The translations under genes and the position numbers were made by a program. Positions 8,769-17,003 of a stretch of 64,000 nucleotides of DNA are shown piece by piece. The stretch is from positions 35,519-99,518 of the forward strand of contig JANXOV010000082.1 of NCBI GenBank assembly GCA_025357635.1. The letters run 5' to 3'. The notes under the pieces are model-generated. The model searched no databases. It was not told the DNA's origin and saw only the letters and a program-made list of their open reading frames with translations. This DNA comes from Pseudomonadota bacterium. Its GTDB lineage: Bacteria > Pseudomonadota > Gammaproteobacteria > Steroidobacterales > Steroidobacteraceae. Each line of letters opens with the position of its first letter. Position 1 is the stretch's first letter.

Positions 8769-9740
8769 TCAGTGATCGGCGTGTAGAGGTGCAAACCCGG
8801 CCGGCACCCATTCGTAACCCTGCCCTTGCACGCGGATATGCCCGAGGCCGGGAAAGTTCAGATGCGCGCCGGCGAGCAGCGTGCGGTCTTTCGCGCTACT
8901 CGCAAACAGCTGTTTGCGAGCAGCGACGGCAGCTTTCTGATCGACGTCGAAGGCCACCGAAATATCGGGGCGCGGGAACTGCACAGGTCCGAAGTGGATG
9001 ACATCGCCCAGCACGATCATCTGGCGGCCCTTGGATTCGATCCGATAGCTGCTGTGCCCGGGCGTATGGCCGCCGGGAATCGCACGCACGCCCGGCACGA
9101 TCTGCGAGCCGGCCGCAAACGGCTTCCACTGGCCCGACGCGATGTACGGCGCGGCCAGTTTCTGCGCCGTGCGGAAGGAGTCCTGCTTGTCTTTGGACAC
9201 CTTGGCCATTTGCGCCTCACTGAGCCAATAGTCGCTCTCCGGCTGGCTTGGCATGAGCTGCGCATTGGGAAAGACGATCGCGCCATCGGAACTGAGCACG
9301 CCGCCGAGATGGTCGCCGTGCATGTGGGTGATGAGCACCTTGTCGACCTTCGCAGGATCGTATCCCGAGGCTTTGAGATTCTCCACCACAGTTCCCAGCG
9401 TCGGCCCGAACAGCTTGCCCGCGCCGCTGTCGATGAGAATGAGTTCGCTGCCGGTGTTGATCAGGTACGCATTGACGGAAGTTTCGACCTTGTCGCCGGC
9501 GGGCAGAAAGGCGCGCGCCAGTCCTCGGGCGATCTCCTCCTTCTTCACGTTCTGCAGCACGTCGGTGCCCAGATCAACGAAGCCATCGGACAACGCGGTG
9601 ACCTCGAAATCCCCGAGCATGAACCGGTACCAGCCCGGCGCCTGAATCTTCTGCTGCGGCATTCCGGCGTCGGCGGCAACTACAAACGCAGACAAGACGG
9701 ACAAGGCCACAAAGCGGGATGCGAAACGCGCGCTGATCAT
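8769..9740 (-). CDS. Secreted metallo-beta-lactamase-fold hydrolase
   Basis: A 323-residue MBL-fold enzyme with an N-terminal signal peptide (about 1-25, ending VVAADAG). The zinc motif H-M-H-G-D-H is at residues 139-144. Further ligands lie in GHTPGHSSY and the late AGAHLNFPG block. The pattern resembles lactonase/quorum-quenching-like or general MBL-fold hydrolases rather than true beta-lactamases. A GTG four codons upstream is possible; the ATG at 9740 has GGAG 11 bases upstream. It is the first gene of a pair with the Tat amidohydrolase, suggesting sequential periplasmic hydrolysis of one compound. Confidence 0.87.
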   Translation of the reverse strand: MISARFASRFVALSVLSAFVVAADAGMPQQKIQAPGWYRFMLGDFEVTALSDGFVDLGTDVLQNVKKEEIARGLARAFLPAGDKVETSVNAYLINTGSELILIDSGAGKLFGPTLGTVVENLKASGYDPAKVDKVLITHMHGDHLGGVLSSDGAIVFPNAQLMPSQPESDYWLSEAQMAKVSKDKQDSFRTAQKLAAPYIASGQWKPFAAGSQIVPGVRAIPGGHTPGHSSYRIESKGRQMIVLGDVIHFGPVQFPRPDISVAFDVDQKAAVAARKQLFASSAKDRTLLAGAHLNFPGLGHIRVQGQGYEWVPAGFAPLHADH

Positions 9741-9783
9741 GAGGTGAGGCACTCCGGAAGAAATGAATCGCAGGATTATAGCC

Positions 9784-10869
9784 CTACTCTGCCGGCACCA
9801 GAACGATCTTGCCCAGATGCCGTTTGGCGAGAAACTGCTCTTGCGCGCTCACGATGTCCTTGAGCGCATACACGCCCGCGATCAGCGGCCGGATGCGGCC
9901 GGATTCGATGTGACGCACCAGCGCGCTGAAGACACCCTGATCCAGCACTGTGCACCCGAGCAGCCGCAGATCTTTCAGATACAGCGTGCGCAGATCCAGC
10001 TCCACCAGCGGGCCGGCAATGGCCCCTGCCACGGCGTAACGGCCGCCGCGCCGCAGGACATCGAGCAGGCGCGGGAAGCTTGCGCCGCCGACGACATCGA
10101 TGACGGCGTCGACGGACTCGTGTCCCAGCGTCTGCAGCAGGTCCGCGTCACGGTCGATGACCCGCGCGGCCCCGAGCGCAGTCAGCGCGCCGGCTTTTTC
10201 CGCACCCGCCACGGCGAACACACTCGCACCCCGACACCGCGCCAATTGCACCGCCGCCGAGCCGACGCCGCCCGAAGCGCCGGTGACGAGCACCGTGTCT
10301 GTGCCGGTGATCGCAGCGCGCGAGAGCATGTTTTCCGCGGCTGAGTACGCGCAAGGGAAGCTTGCCAGTTCGACATCGCTCAACGTGGAGTCGATGGCAT
10401 GGGCATGAGCCGACGGCACGCACGTGAACTGCGCAAACGCGCCGTCGCATTCGGAACCGAAGTAAATTGCGCCCGCTGCGCCATCTGCGGGTGTGCCGCG
10501 AAACACAGGCTCGACCAGCACACGCTCGCCGATGCGCGCCGCGTCGACCCCGGCGCCGACGTCGACGATCCGGCCGCAGGCATCCGCCCCCTGGATGCGC
10601 GGAAACGAAAGCACGCTGCCGCTCCAGCCTGAATCCTGGACGCTCGCCTGCGCATGGCCGGACGCGGCCGCCTCGGCGGTCGTGCCCTCGGTCACGGAGC
10701 GCGAATACCAGGCCGTACGCGTGTTGATGTCGGTGTTGTTGACGCCCGCCGCGCCGACGCGGATTTTGACCTCGCCTGCGCGCGCGGTGGGCACCGGCAC
10801 GTCCTGCCGAAACTCGAGCTGCTCGTAGCCGCCGTGGCCTCGCAGCAAAACGGCATTCATGGTGGGCAT
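9784..10869 (-). CDS. Medium-chain quinone oxidoreductase/alcohol dehydrogenase
   Basis: A cytoplasmic MDR-family NAD(P)-dependent reductase of 361 residues. The N-terminal GroES-like domain has the early block EVKIRVGAAGVNNTDI and ends around the FGSECDGAFAQF stretch. The Rossmann domain carries VLVTGASGGVGSAAV. A catalytic-zinc Cys at the usual alcohol-dehydrogenase position is not obvious, so a zeta-crystallin-like quinone or enone reductase is more likely. The ATG at 10869 has AAGG about 8 bases upstream; ATG 10860 is an alternative. It is divergent from the SRPBCC gene. Confidence 0.85.
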   Translation of the reverse strand: MPTMNAVLLRGHGGYEQLEFRQDVPVPTARAGEVKIRVGAAGVNNTDINTRTAWYSRSVTEGTTAEAAASGHAQASVQDSGWSGSVLSFPRIQGADACGRIVDVGAGVDAARIGERVLVEPVFRGTPADGAAGAIYFGSECDGAFAQFTCVPSAHAHAIDSTLSDVELASFPCAYSAAENMLSRAAITGTDTVLVTGASGGVGSAAVQLARCRGASVFAVAGAEKAGALTALGAARVIDRDADLLQTLGHESVDAVIDVVGGASFPRLLDVLRRGGRYAVAGAIAGPLVELDLRTLYLKDLRLLGCTVLDQGVFSALVRHIESGRIRPLIAGVYALKDIVSAQEQFLAKRHLGKIVLVPAE

Positions 10870-10945
10870 GCGCGACGCCTTTTCAAAAGATTGACTGTGC
10901 TTTTCCGACGCGCGCATCATACGCTGCGAACGCTTCGGAGCGCCC

Positions 10946-11743
10946 ATGATCAAGAAAATCATTCTGATTCTGGCCGGCATCATCATTGCACTGGCACTGA
11001 TCGGTTTCCTGCTGCCGCGCAATGCGCACGTGGAGCGTTCGATCCGCATCGACCGCCCGGCCAGCATGGTCTACGCCACCGTCAATTCGTTCGCGTTGTT
11101 TCCTCAATGGTCGCCCTGGCAGCACCTGGATTCGAACATGGTGCAGACCAGCGAAGGACCGCGCGAGGGAGTGGGCGCCAAGCTCACCTGGTCGGGGAAC
11201 GACAAGATCGGCACGGGCACCCAACTCATCACCGCATCGATCCCCAACCAATCCGTCAGGAGCGATTTAAGCTTCGGCGCCATGGGCACGTCGAAAGCGG
11301 CGCTGATACTTGCCGCGGCCGGTTCCGCCACGACGGTCAAATGGACGCTGGACTCCGACATGGGCTTCGGTCCGATCGGCCGGTATTTCGGGCTGCTGAT
11401 GGACTCCATGGTGGGCAAGGATTTTGACAGCGGATTGAGGAACCTCAAGAGTCTGGTGGAGTCCATGCCCAACGCCGACATCGCGGGCTTCACCGTGGAA
11501 ATCGTCGATCTCAATCCACAATCGGCGTTGCCGGCGACCGGCACTGGTTACGCCGGCAAGGCGCTGAAGGCGACGCATGTCGGCCCTGACGATACGCTGG
11601 ATCAGACCGGCGAGAAGCTGATTGCCTACGCAGCGGCACACGGCTACGAATCCAACGGCCCCCGCTTCAGCGTGCGGGTGGACGATCCGGTTTCCACGCC
11701 GCCGGAAAAGCGGCGCAGCGAGGTCTACTGGCCCGTCAAATAG
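10946..11743 (+). CDS. SRPBCC-domain membrane-anchored protein
   Basis: A 265-residue protein with one N-terminal membrane anchor (residues 3-24, IILILAGIIIALALIGFLL), followed by a START/Bet v1-like SRPBCC domain (about 30-165; VERSIRIDRPASMVYATVNSF is the first strand and helix). The C-terminal part (about 170-260) looks like a degenerate GyrI-like effector-binding domain. Such polyketide-cyclase-like proteins bind hydrophobic ligands. It ends two bases before the convergent qhpE stop, so there is no room for a terminator. No specific ligand can be inferred. Confidence 0.8.
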   Translation: MIKKIILILAGIIIALALIGFLLPRNAHVERSIRIDRPASMVYATVNSFALFPQWSPWQHLDSNMVQTSEGPREGVGAKLTWSGNDKIGTGTQLITASIPNQSVRSDLSFGAMGTSKAALILAAAGSATTVKWTLDSDMGFGPIGRYFGLLMDSMVGKDFDSGLRNLKSLVESMPNADIAGFTVEIVDLNPQSALPATGTGYAGKALKATHVGPDDTLDQTGEKLIAYAAAHGYESNGPRFSVRVDDPVSTPPEKRRSEVYWPVK

Positions 11744-11745
11744 CG

Positions 11746-12435
11746 TCACCGCCGTTCGCGCCCCCTGAAAGATGCCAACGCCGACAATTGCGCTCGCGCC
11801 TCTGACAGGCGCACGCCGGGCGGCAGGTGCGAGACGATGAATCGGGTGACGTGCGCTGCGCCGATGCTGGCGCCGCGTTGGTCCGCTGCCGCATCGAACT
11901 CGCAGCGCACGCAGCCGCCAAAATCCGCGTGCGGCGCACCCAGATCGGAAATCTGCCCGGACACGCAGCGCGCATCGCCGGTCGCCGCCAGCACGCCGGC
12001 ATAAGCGGCCGGAAATGGTTTTGCGCCACGGGCCGGCGCCGAGGCAACGATCAGCGCCCCGCCATTCACCGCGGCGGCGATGGCCTGCGCCAGTGGCGCC
12101 CGATCCTGGCGCAGTCCCAGGCTCAGATGCAGCAACTGGACAGGCTGTTGCAGCAGCCAGTGAATTGCCGCGGCAATGGCCGCGGGCGTGGAAACGCCGC
12201 TCGCATCGATGGCCTGCGCCATGAACAGCTCGCAAGGCTTCAGGGCGCCATGGATCACGCGAGCGACGCGGGTGCCGTGATCGAAAGTGTCAGGGATCGG
12301 CTCCAGTTCATCGACACCGCTTCCAGTGTCAGTGAAGCGGCGCTGCGCCGCCACGGGCACCGTACATTGCGCATTCAGGCCGCTGTCGACGATGCCGACC
12401 CGCCACCGCGATTCAGGCACGCGACGGCTCGTCAT
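11746..12435 (-). CDS. qhpE: Subtilisin-like QHNDH maturation protease QhpE
   Basis: A 229-residue cytoplasmic subtilase that in the QHNDH system removes the leader peptide of the gamma subunit. The catalytic triad is visible: Asp17 in VGIVDSGL, His53 in FDHGTRVAR and Ser190 in RGASIGAAH. It has no signal peptide, which fits cleavage in the cytoplasm before export. The usual subtilisin oxyanion Asn is not evident; the equivalent stretch reads ASAPARG. At 229 residues it is much smaller than secreted subtilases. It is the last gene of the nine-gene operon, and its start overlaps the end of qhpF by 23 bases. Confidence 0.9.
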   Translation of the reverse strand: MTSRRVPESRWRVGIVDSGLNAQCTVPVAAQRRFTDTGSGVDELEPIPDTFDHGTRVARVIHGALKPCELFMAQAIDASGVSTPAAIAAAIHWLLQQPVQLLHLSLGLRQDRAPLAQAIAAAVNGGALIVASAPARGAKPFPAAYAGVLAATGDARCVSGQISDLGAPHADFGGCVRCEFDAAADQRGASIGAAHVTRFIVSHLPPGVRLSEARAQLSALASFRGRERR

Positions 12436-14134
12436 TCATCTCCACAATGCGGCCCGCGTCCAGTCGAACCATGCGATCGGCGCGCGGCACCTGCCGCGGT
12501 GCATGCGTGATCACGATGCGTGTGCATTGGGAAAAATGCTCGTCGATCAGTTCATGCATGCCGGCGATGGCGGCGGCGTCCAAATTGCTGGTGGCCTCGT
12601 CCAGAATCAACACCGACGGCTTGCCGAGCAAGGCGCGCGCGATGGCGATGCGCTGGCGCTGCCCGGCGGACAGGCCCTGCCCGGCGGCGCCGATCTCGGT
12701 GCTGAAGCCCTGCGGCAATTGTTCGACGAACTGATCCACGCCGGCACGGCGCGCCGCCTGCAACACGGCCTCATCGGAAGCGTCGAAATGCCCGTATCGC
12801 AGATTGTGCAGGATGCTGCCGCGAAACAGCGCAGGTTCGGTTTCGAGCACGATCACGGCGCGGCGTAGCGCACTGAGTTCGTACTGCGCCACGGAGCGGC
12901 CGGCGATCGAAATCCCGCCCGTTGCGGGACCGGTGAAGCGCCGCAGCAGGTCGATGAGTGTGGATTTACCCGCGCCCGAATCCCCACACAGCACGCTCTT
13001 CGACCCCCCCGCAATCACCCAGTCCAGATCGCACAAGACCGGTGCGGTTGCGCCGTCGGGCGTGAATGACAGGCCCTCGAAGTGGATCTGTGGCGCCAGC
13101 GGCACGCTCGCGAACAACGCAGCCGAGGATTCAGGCGACTCGCCCGGCAAGTATCCAGGCACCGGCATCAGCAGTTCGCGCACCCGCGTCAGACTCACCG
13201 CCGCGCGCTGATAGGCCAGGTACAGATTCATGAGCGAAAGCGCCGAATTGCTGGTGCGCGTGAAGTAGGCGGTGAAGGCCACCAGCGTTCCCACGGTCAG
13301 GGCGCCCTGCAGCACCTGATAGCCGCCGATCATGAACACCGCCGCCGTGGTCACGTGCGACAGCAGCGAAGATCCGGCGCCAATGCCAAACGTGAACAGT
13401 TGCTGCGACAGCAGCCGCGCAAGAAACGTGCCGTTGAGGTCGCGCAAACGCTGCGCCTCGAAGTCCTCGGCCGCCGCCGCCTGCACCGCCTTGGCGGATC
13501 CCAGGGTTTCCATCAGAAACTGCGCGATGCTGCCTGACTGCTCACGCACGGCGCGCGTGGTTGTCTGCATGCGCGGCCGCGCATAGTGCCGCAGCGCCAA
13601 TTGCAGTGGCAGTGCGCCGGCCGCGATCAGCGTGAGCATGGGGCTCAAGCGGATCATGATCAGCCCCGTTGCCACCAGCAGCAACGTGGCATTGACGAAA
13701 GCCAGCAGCGTATCGGTGGAAAAGCGCTGGATTTCCGCCACGTCGCCATCCAGGCGCGTCACCAGGTCGCCCACGGAGCGCTGCCGGAAGAAGGCCGGTG
13801 GCAGGCGCAACAGATGTTCGTAAATGTGCTCGCGCAAATGAAACAGGATTCGCCCCGACAGGCGCACATACAGCCAGCGGTTCAAGCCCCCGAGCAGAGC
13901 GCCAAGCAGAGCGAGGCCCACGATGGCGGCGCACAGCCAGCACAACAAGTCGAAGCGCCGGCCGAGCAAACCGTCATCGATGATGAGCTTGGACAGGTAG
14001 GGTTGCGCCGTGGCCAGCAGGGAGATCAGGCTGGCCAGCCCCAGCACCGCCAGAAGCGCAGCCAGCCGTGGCCGCACATACGGCCACAGCCAGCGCGCGT
14101 GAGCGCCTAGCCGTTGCTCACCGGCGGATGACAC
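12413..14134 (-). CDS. qhpF: ABC transporter of QHNDH biogenesis QhpF
   Basis: A 573-residue fused ABC exporter. It has an N-terminal six-helix membrane domain (about residues 20-310) and a C-terminal ATPase with Walker A GDSGAGKST (384-392), signature LSAGQ (489-493) and Walker B VLILDEA (about 508-514). In the QHNDH system this half-transporter is required for maturation and is thought to move the processed gamma subunit to the periplasm, which explains why the gamma subunit lacks a Sec signal. The GTG start at 14134 overlaps the end of qhpB by 17 bases. Alone it would be called a generic MsbA-like exporter; the context decides. Confidence 0.9.
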   Translation of the reverse strand: MSSAGEQRLGAHARWLWPYVRPRLAALLAVLGLASLISLLATAQPYLSKLIIDDGLLGRRFDLLCWLCAAIVGLALLGALLGGLNRWLYVRLSGRILFHLREHIYEHLLRLPPAFFRQRSVGDLVTRLDGDVAEIQRFSTDTLLAFVNATLLLVATGLIMIRLSPMLTLIAAGALPLQLALRHYARPRMQTTTRAVREQSGSIAQFLMETLGSAKAVQAAAAEDFEAQRLRDLNGTFLARLLSQQLFTFGIGAGSSLLSHVTTAAVFMIGGYQVLQGALTVGTLVAFTAYFTRTSNSALSLMNLYLAYQRAAVSLTRVRELLMPVPGYLPGESPESSAALFASVPLAPQIHFEGLSFTPDGATAPVLCDLDWVIAGGSKSVLCGDSGAGKSTLIDLLRRFTGPATGGISIAGRSVAQYELSALRRAVIVLETEPALFRGSILHNLRYGHFDASDEAVLQAARRAGVDQFVEQLPQGFSTEIGAAGQGLSAGQRQRIAIARALLGKPSVLILDEATSNLDAAAIAGMHELIDEHFSQCTRIVITHAPRQVPRADRMVRLDAGRIVEMNDEPSRA

Positions 14135-15209
14135 GCATCGTCGATATGGATTGATCGGGACACCCAGGCAGCTTCATGTTGGCGCGCTGCTTGAGCGTAT
14201 CCGGGTCGTAGAAGGCGATGTCGCACGTGGTGCCGCCGAGGAATACTTCCTTGCCGTCGCTGGACAAGTTCACTGTGTAGAAGGTGTGAGCCAGATCCAC
14301 GCGGTCAGCCAACACGCCCTTGACGGTGTCGATCTTGGTCAACTGCGTGTACACGCCGAAGGCCTGTCCCTTCACCGGACTGATCGCCGTGGAGAAAATC
14401 AGCGCCACCGTGTCCTCGAAGTCCTGGTAACTGAGCGCGCCGCTGCCAAGGTCCAGCGTCATGAGCGAGGTGCGCTGCACACCCGGCTTGCCCTCGCCCG
14501 CACCGTGCATGGAGTACGTGGGCGTGGAAAATACGCCGGTGGGCTCGCTTACGGGCCAGAAGGCCAGCACGTCGGGGAGCGAATAATCCGGCCGATTCCA
14601 GTCGCGCACGCCGCGCTCCTGCAGCAGCTTGCCGCTGGCGAGATCGAATTCATACAGCTGGAATCCCAGCGCGAAAAAACTCAAGCCGTCTTTCTTCGGC
14701 AAAATCATATGCACGCGGCGCGGCGCCGGGAACTGCCGCACAGGTTTGGCCGCAAGGCCCGCGGACGTGTCGAAAATGGCAAAGCGCGGCTCCTGCACCT
14801 TGTACTCGTTCAACTCCAGCAGCGTTGGCAGCTCGTACACGATGAGCTGCTTGCCGTCGGGCGTGACGTTGATGCCGAAGAACGACTTCACGCGCTCGTT
14901 GCCTTGCGACAGATCCGCGCGGAACACCTGCTTGCCGGTGGTCAGATCGATGCCGGCGATGCTTTCCATCCGGTTGACCAGCACATAGGCCACCTTGCCG
15001 TCCGCGGTGGTCGCGATGCTGCCGACCCAGCCGTTGGCCTCCGGAATGCGAAAGTCCGAGGCCACGCTGCGCGACGCGGCGTCGATCACGAACAAATGAT
15101 CCGGCTTGGCGCCGGTCAGGATGTAATCCCGCAACGGCGCGCGCGTCGGCGCGCTGCCGCAACCCAACAGCGCAAGGGCCAGGCCACATAGAATCAAAGG
15201 ACGGTTCAT
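14118..15209 (-). CDS. qhpB: QHNDH beta subunit, seven-bladed propeller
   Basis: A 363-residue periplasmic beta-propeller subunit of quinohemoprotein amine dehydrogenase. It shows YVTN-like repeats with TADGKVAYVLVN, TPDGKQLIVYE and SSDGKEVFLGG blade motifs. The N-terminus MNRPLILCGLALALLGCG ends in a lipobox (L-L-G-C), so the precursor may be lipid-anchored. The ATG at 15209 has AGGGGAG seven bases upstream; the in-frame ATG at 15215 would put that element too close. The much longer upstream extension runs through qhpC in another frame and is rejected. It begins 20 bases after qhpC. Confidence 0.93.
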   Translation of the reverse strand: MNRPLILCGLALALLGCGSAPTRAPLRDYILTGAKPDHLFVIDAASRSVASDFRIPEANGWVGSIATTADGKVAYVLVNRMESIAGIDLTTGKQVFRADLSQGNERVKSFFGINVTPDGKQLIVYELPTLLELNEYKVQEPRFAIFDTSAGLAAKPVRQFPAPRRVHMILPKKDGLSFFALGFQLYEFDLASGKLLQERGVRDWNRPDYSLPDVLAFWPVSEPTGVFSTPTYSMHGAGEGKPGVQRTSLMTLDLGSGALSYQDFEDTVALIFSTAISPVKGQAFGVYTQLTKIDTVKGVLADRVDLAHTFYTVNLSSDGKEVFLGGTTCDIAFYDPDTLKQRANMKLPGCPDQSISTMRVIRR

Positions 15210-15229
15210 GTTCATCTCCCCTGGGCGCC

Positions 15230-15550
15230 TCATTTTTTCGGAAACACCGCATCCAGCTCGCGCCAGTCGTTCCATGCGGACGCGGACCCGGCATCCCAGT
15301 TCGGATACGTGGTCAGCGTGTCGGGCACCTGCGCCGGCCACCAGCACGGATCCGAACAGCCGTACAAATCCGCCTCCATCGGCTGGCACAGGGAGGCGAC
15401 GCCGCCAAACGGGTCCACTTCCCAGCCCGGGTCGAACGTCGTGGCACAACCGGCCACGCTTTCCATCGCCACCACTTCCTTCACATGGCCCTGATCGGCT
15501 GCATCGAGCAGCAGTTCGGCCTTCTTGTTCGTGGGTTTGAAACCATTCAT
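15230..15550 (-). CDS. qhpC: QHNDH gamma subunit precursor bearing CTQ
   Basis: A 106-residue precursor of the catalytic subunit. Residues 1-28 form the leader ([20 protein letters not shown] and onward). The mature part starts about Met29 and holds four Cys: 35, 55, 65 and 69. With an offset of 28 these fall on Cys7, 27, 37 and 41 of the Paracoccus enzyme. The partner residues also fall into place: Glu44 (16), Asp61 (33), Asp77 (49) and Trp71 (43). Cys65-Trp71 would form cysteine tryptophylquinone, and the other three Cys would form thioethers to Glu or Asp. ATG 15550 overlaps the qhpD stop (ATGA). Confidence 0.97.
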   Translation of the reverse strand: MNGFKPTNKKAELLLDAADQGHVKEVVAMESVAGCATTFDPGWEVDPFGGVASLCQPMEADLYGCSDPCWWPAQVPDTLTTYPNWDAGSASAWNDWRELDAVFPKK

Positions 15551-16974
15551 GCGACGGTCCTCCGCGGTTCGATATGGACGCTGAAAAATTCGGGATTGTT
15601 GGCCATGATGTCGGTGTAGATGCGCACGCCGAAGTCCACCCAGCCGCGCAGCAGATCGCAGTAATGGTAAGTACGGTGATGCGGATCGCCATAGCGCGTG
15701 TAGGACTCGTGGTAGCAGCCCCCGGCGCACAAATTGCGGATGCGGCAGGTTTGACAATGTGTGCCTTCGCGATCGGAGGCCTTTTCCAAAAAGGCGCTCA
15801 AGGCCGGTTTGTCGATGCCCGTCTCGACGTTGCCGAACAGGGGCAACTCCGAGCCGGTGAATCGATGGCAGAGGTTCAGACCACCATCCTTGTCCACGGC
15901 CAGTAGGCCGACGCCGGCGCCACAGGGCAAGGCTTTGCGGCGCCCCTCGTGCAGATCCGTCATCAGCTGATGCATGTTCGAAAATCCGGTGTTTCGGCCG
16001 CGCAGCGCCTGCACGCGGTACTCTTCGCCCATGCGCTCAAAGGCCGCATGCACCTCGTGCAGTTCCGCCGTCGACAGTCCATGCCCGGCATCTTCCGTCG
16101 CGGTCACCGGCGCATAGCCCACCTCGTGAAAGCCGATCTCCCCGCGCAGATGCGCATGAATGGCTTCGACCTCGGTGGTGCCGGAGGTCAGCGTCACGCG
16201 CGCACCGACGGGCTTCGCGCGGTAGCGATCCAGCAGCATGCGCACCTTGCGCGCCACCACATCGTAGGTGCCGCGGCCGCCAACCGTGCGGCGGTTGCGG
16301 TCATGGATCAGCTTGGGCCCGTCGATGCTCACCGAGATGCCGAAGCGGTGCTCGTTGAAATAGTCCACGATGTCCGGCGTCAGCATGGTGGCATTGGTGG
16401 TGAGCGAGAAATCGACGATCTTGTCCTGTTCGCGGCCGCGCTCGGCCGCATACTCCACCACCTGCCGGATCAGCGGCATGTTGGTCAGCGGCTCGCCGCC
16501 GAAGAACACAACGCCCACGCGGCTGCGCTGCGCCGCCTGCGTCAGCAGCAGATCCACACTGCGCGAGGCGGTGTCGAAATTCATCTTCTTGCCAAGCGCC
16601 GGCGTGGCAAGATCTTCCTTGTAGCAATACGTGCAGCCCAGGTTGCAGCCGGTGTTGACGTTCAGCACCAGTGTGCTCAACGGATAGGCTTCCACCTTGA
16701 CGCGGTTCGGATTGACGGTGCGGAAGTGTTCCGGCGCCTGCAGGATATCGAGCTGCTCCAGCCGCGCCAGGAAACCCTCGACATCCTGGCGCGCAAAGCG
16801 CGCGGCAAGCTGTGCAGACAAGCCTTCGCGGTCCAGCCCGGCGGAACTCTGCGACAAATCCACCGCCGCCCGCCCCAGTTCGTCCAGCTCGAACAACGCC
16901 GTCGTCGGCACATGCAGCAGCATGGCGCGACCGTCAAAGCGCACCACATGGCCGTTGGCGTGATTGAATTTCAT
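15547..16974 (-). CDS. qhpD: Radical SAM thioether-forming enzyme QhpD
   Basis: A 475-residue radical SAM/SPASM protein that installs the three Cys-to-Glu/Asp thioether bridges in the QHNDH gamma subunit. The iron-sulfur motif is Cys110-x3-Cys114-x2-Cys117 ([13 protein letters not shown]). Auxiliary-cluster cysteines lie in the C-terminal third ([39 protein letters not shown]). The N-terminal region is a peptide-recognition-like domain. ATG 16974 has GAGGAG 11 bases upstream. An ATG at 17004 that touches the qhpA stop (TGATG) is a possible alternative adding ten residues. The end overlaps qhpC by four bases. Confidence 0.95.
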   Translation of the reverse strand: MKFNHANGHVVRFDGRAMLLHVPTTALFELDELGRAAVDLSQSSAGLDREGLSAQLAARFARQDVEGFLARLEQLDILQAPEHFRTVNPNRVKVEAYPLSTLVLNVNTGCNLGCTYCYKEDLATPALGKKMNFDTASRSVDLLLTQAAQRSRVGVVFFGGEPLTNMPLIRQVVEYAAERGREQDKIVDFSLTTNATMLTPDIVDYFNEHRFGISVSIDGPKLIHDRNRRTVGGRGTYDVVARKVRMLLDRYRAKPVGARVTLTSGTTEVEAIHAHLRGEIGFHEVGYAPVTATEDAGHGLSTAELHEVHAAFERMGEEYRVQALRGRNTGFSNMHQLMTDLHEGRRKALPCGAGVGLLAVDKDGGLNLCHRFTGSELPLFGNVETGIDKPALSAFLEKASDREGTHCQTCRIRNLCAGGCYHESYTRYGDPHHRTYHYCDLLRGWVDFGVRIYTDIMANNPEFFSVHIEPRRTVA

Positions 16975-17003
16975 TGGCTCGTTGACTCCTCGTGCCGTCC
17001 CCA

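Noticed and set aside
15210..15692. N-terminal extension of the qhpB frame
   Set aside because: Runs through qhpC in another frame. The lipoprotein-type signal at 15209 with a strong Shine-Dalgarno sequence fixes the start.
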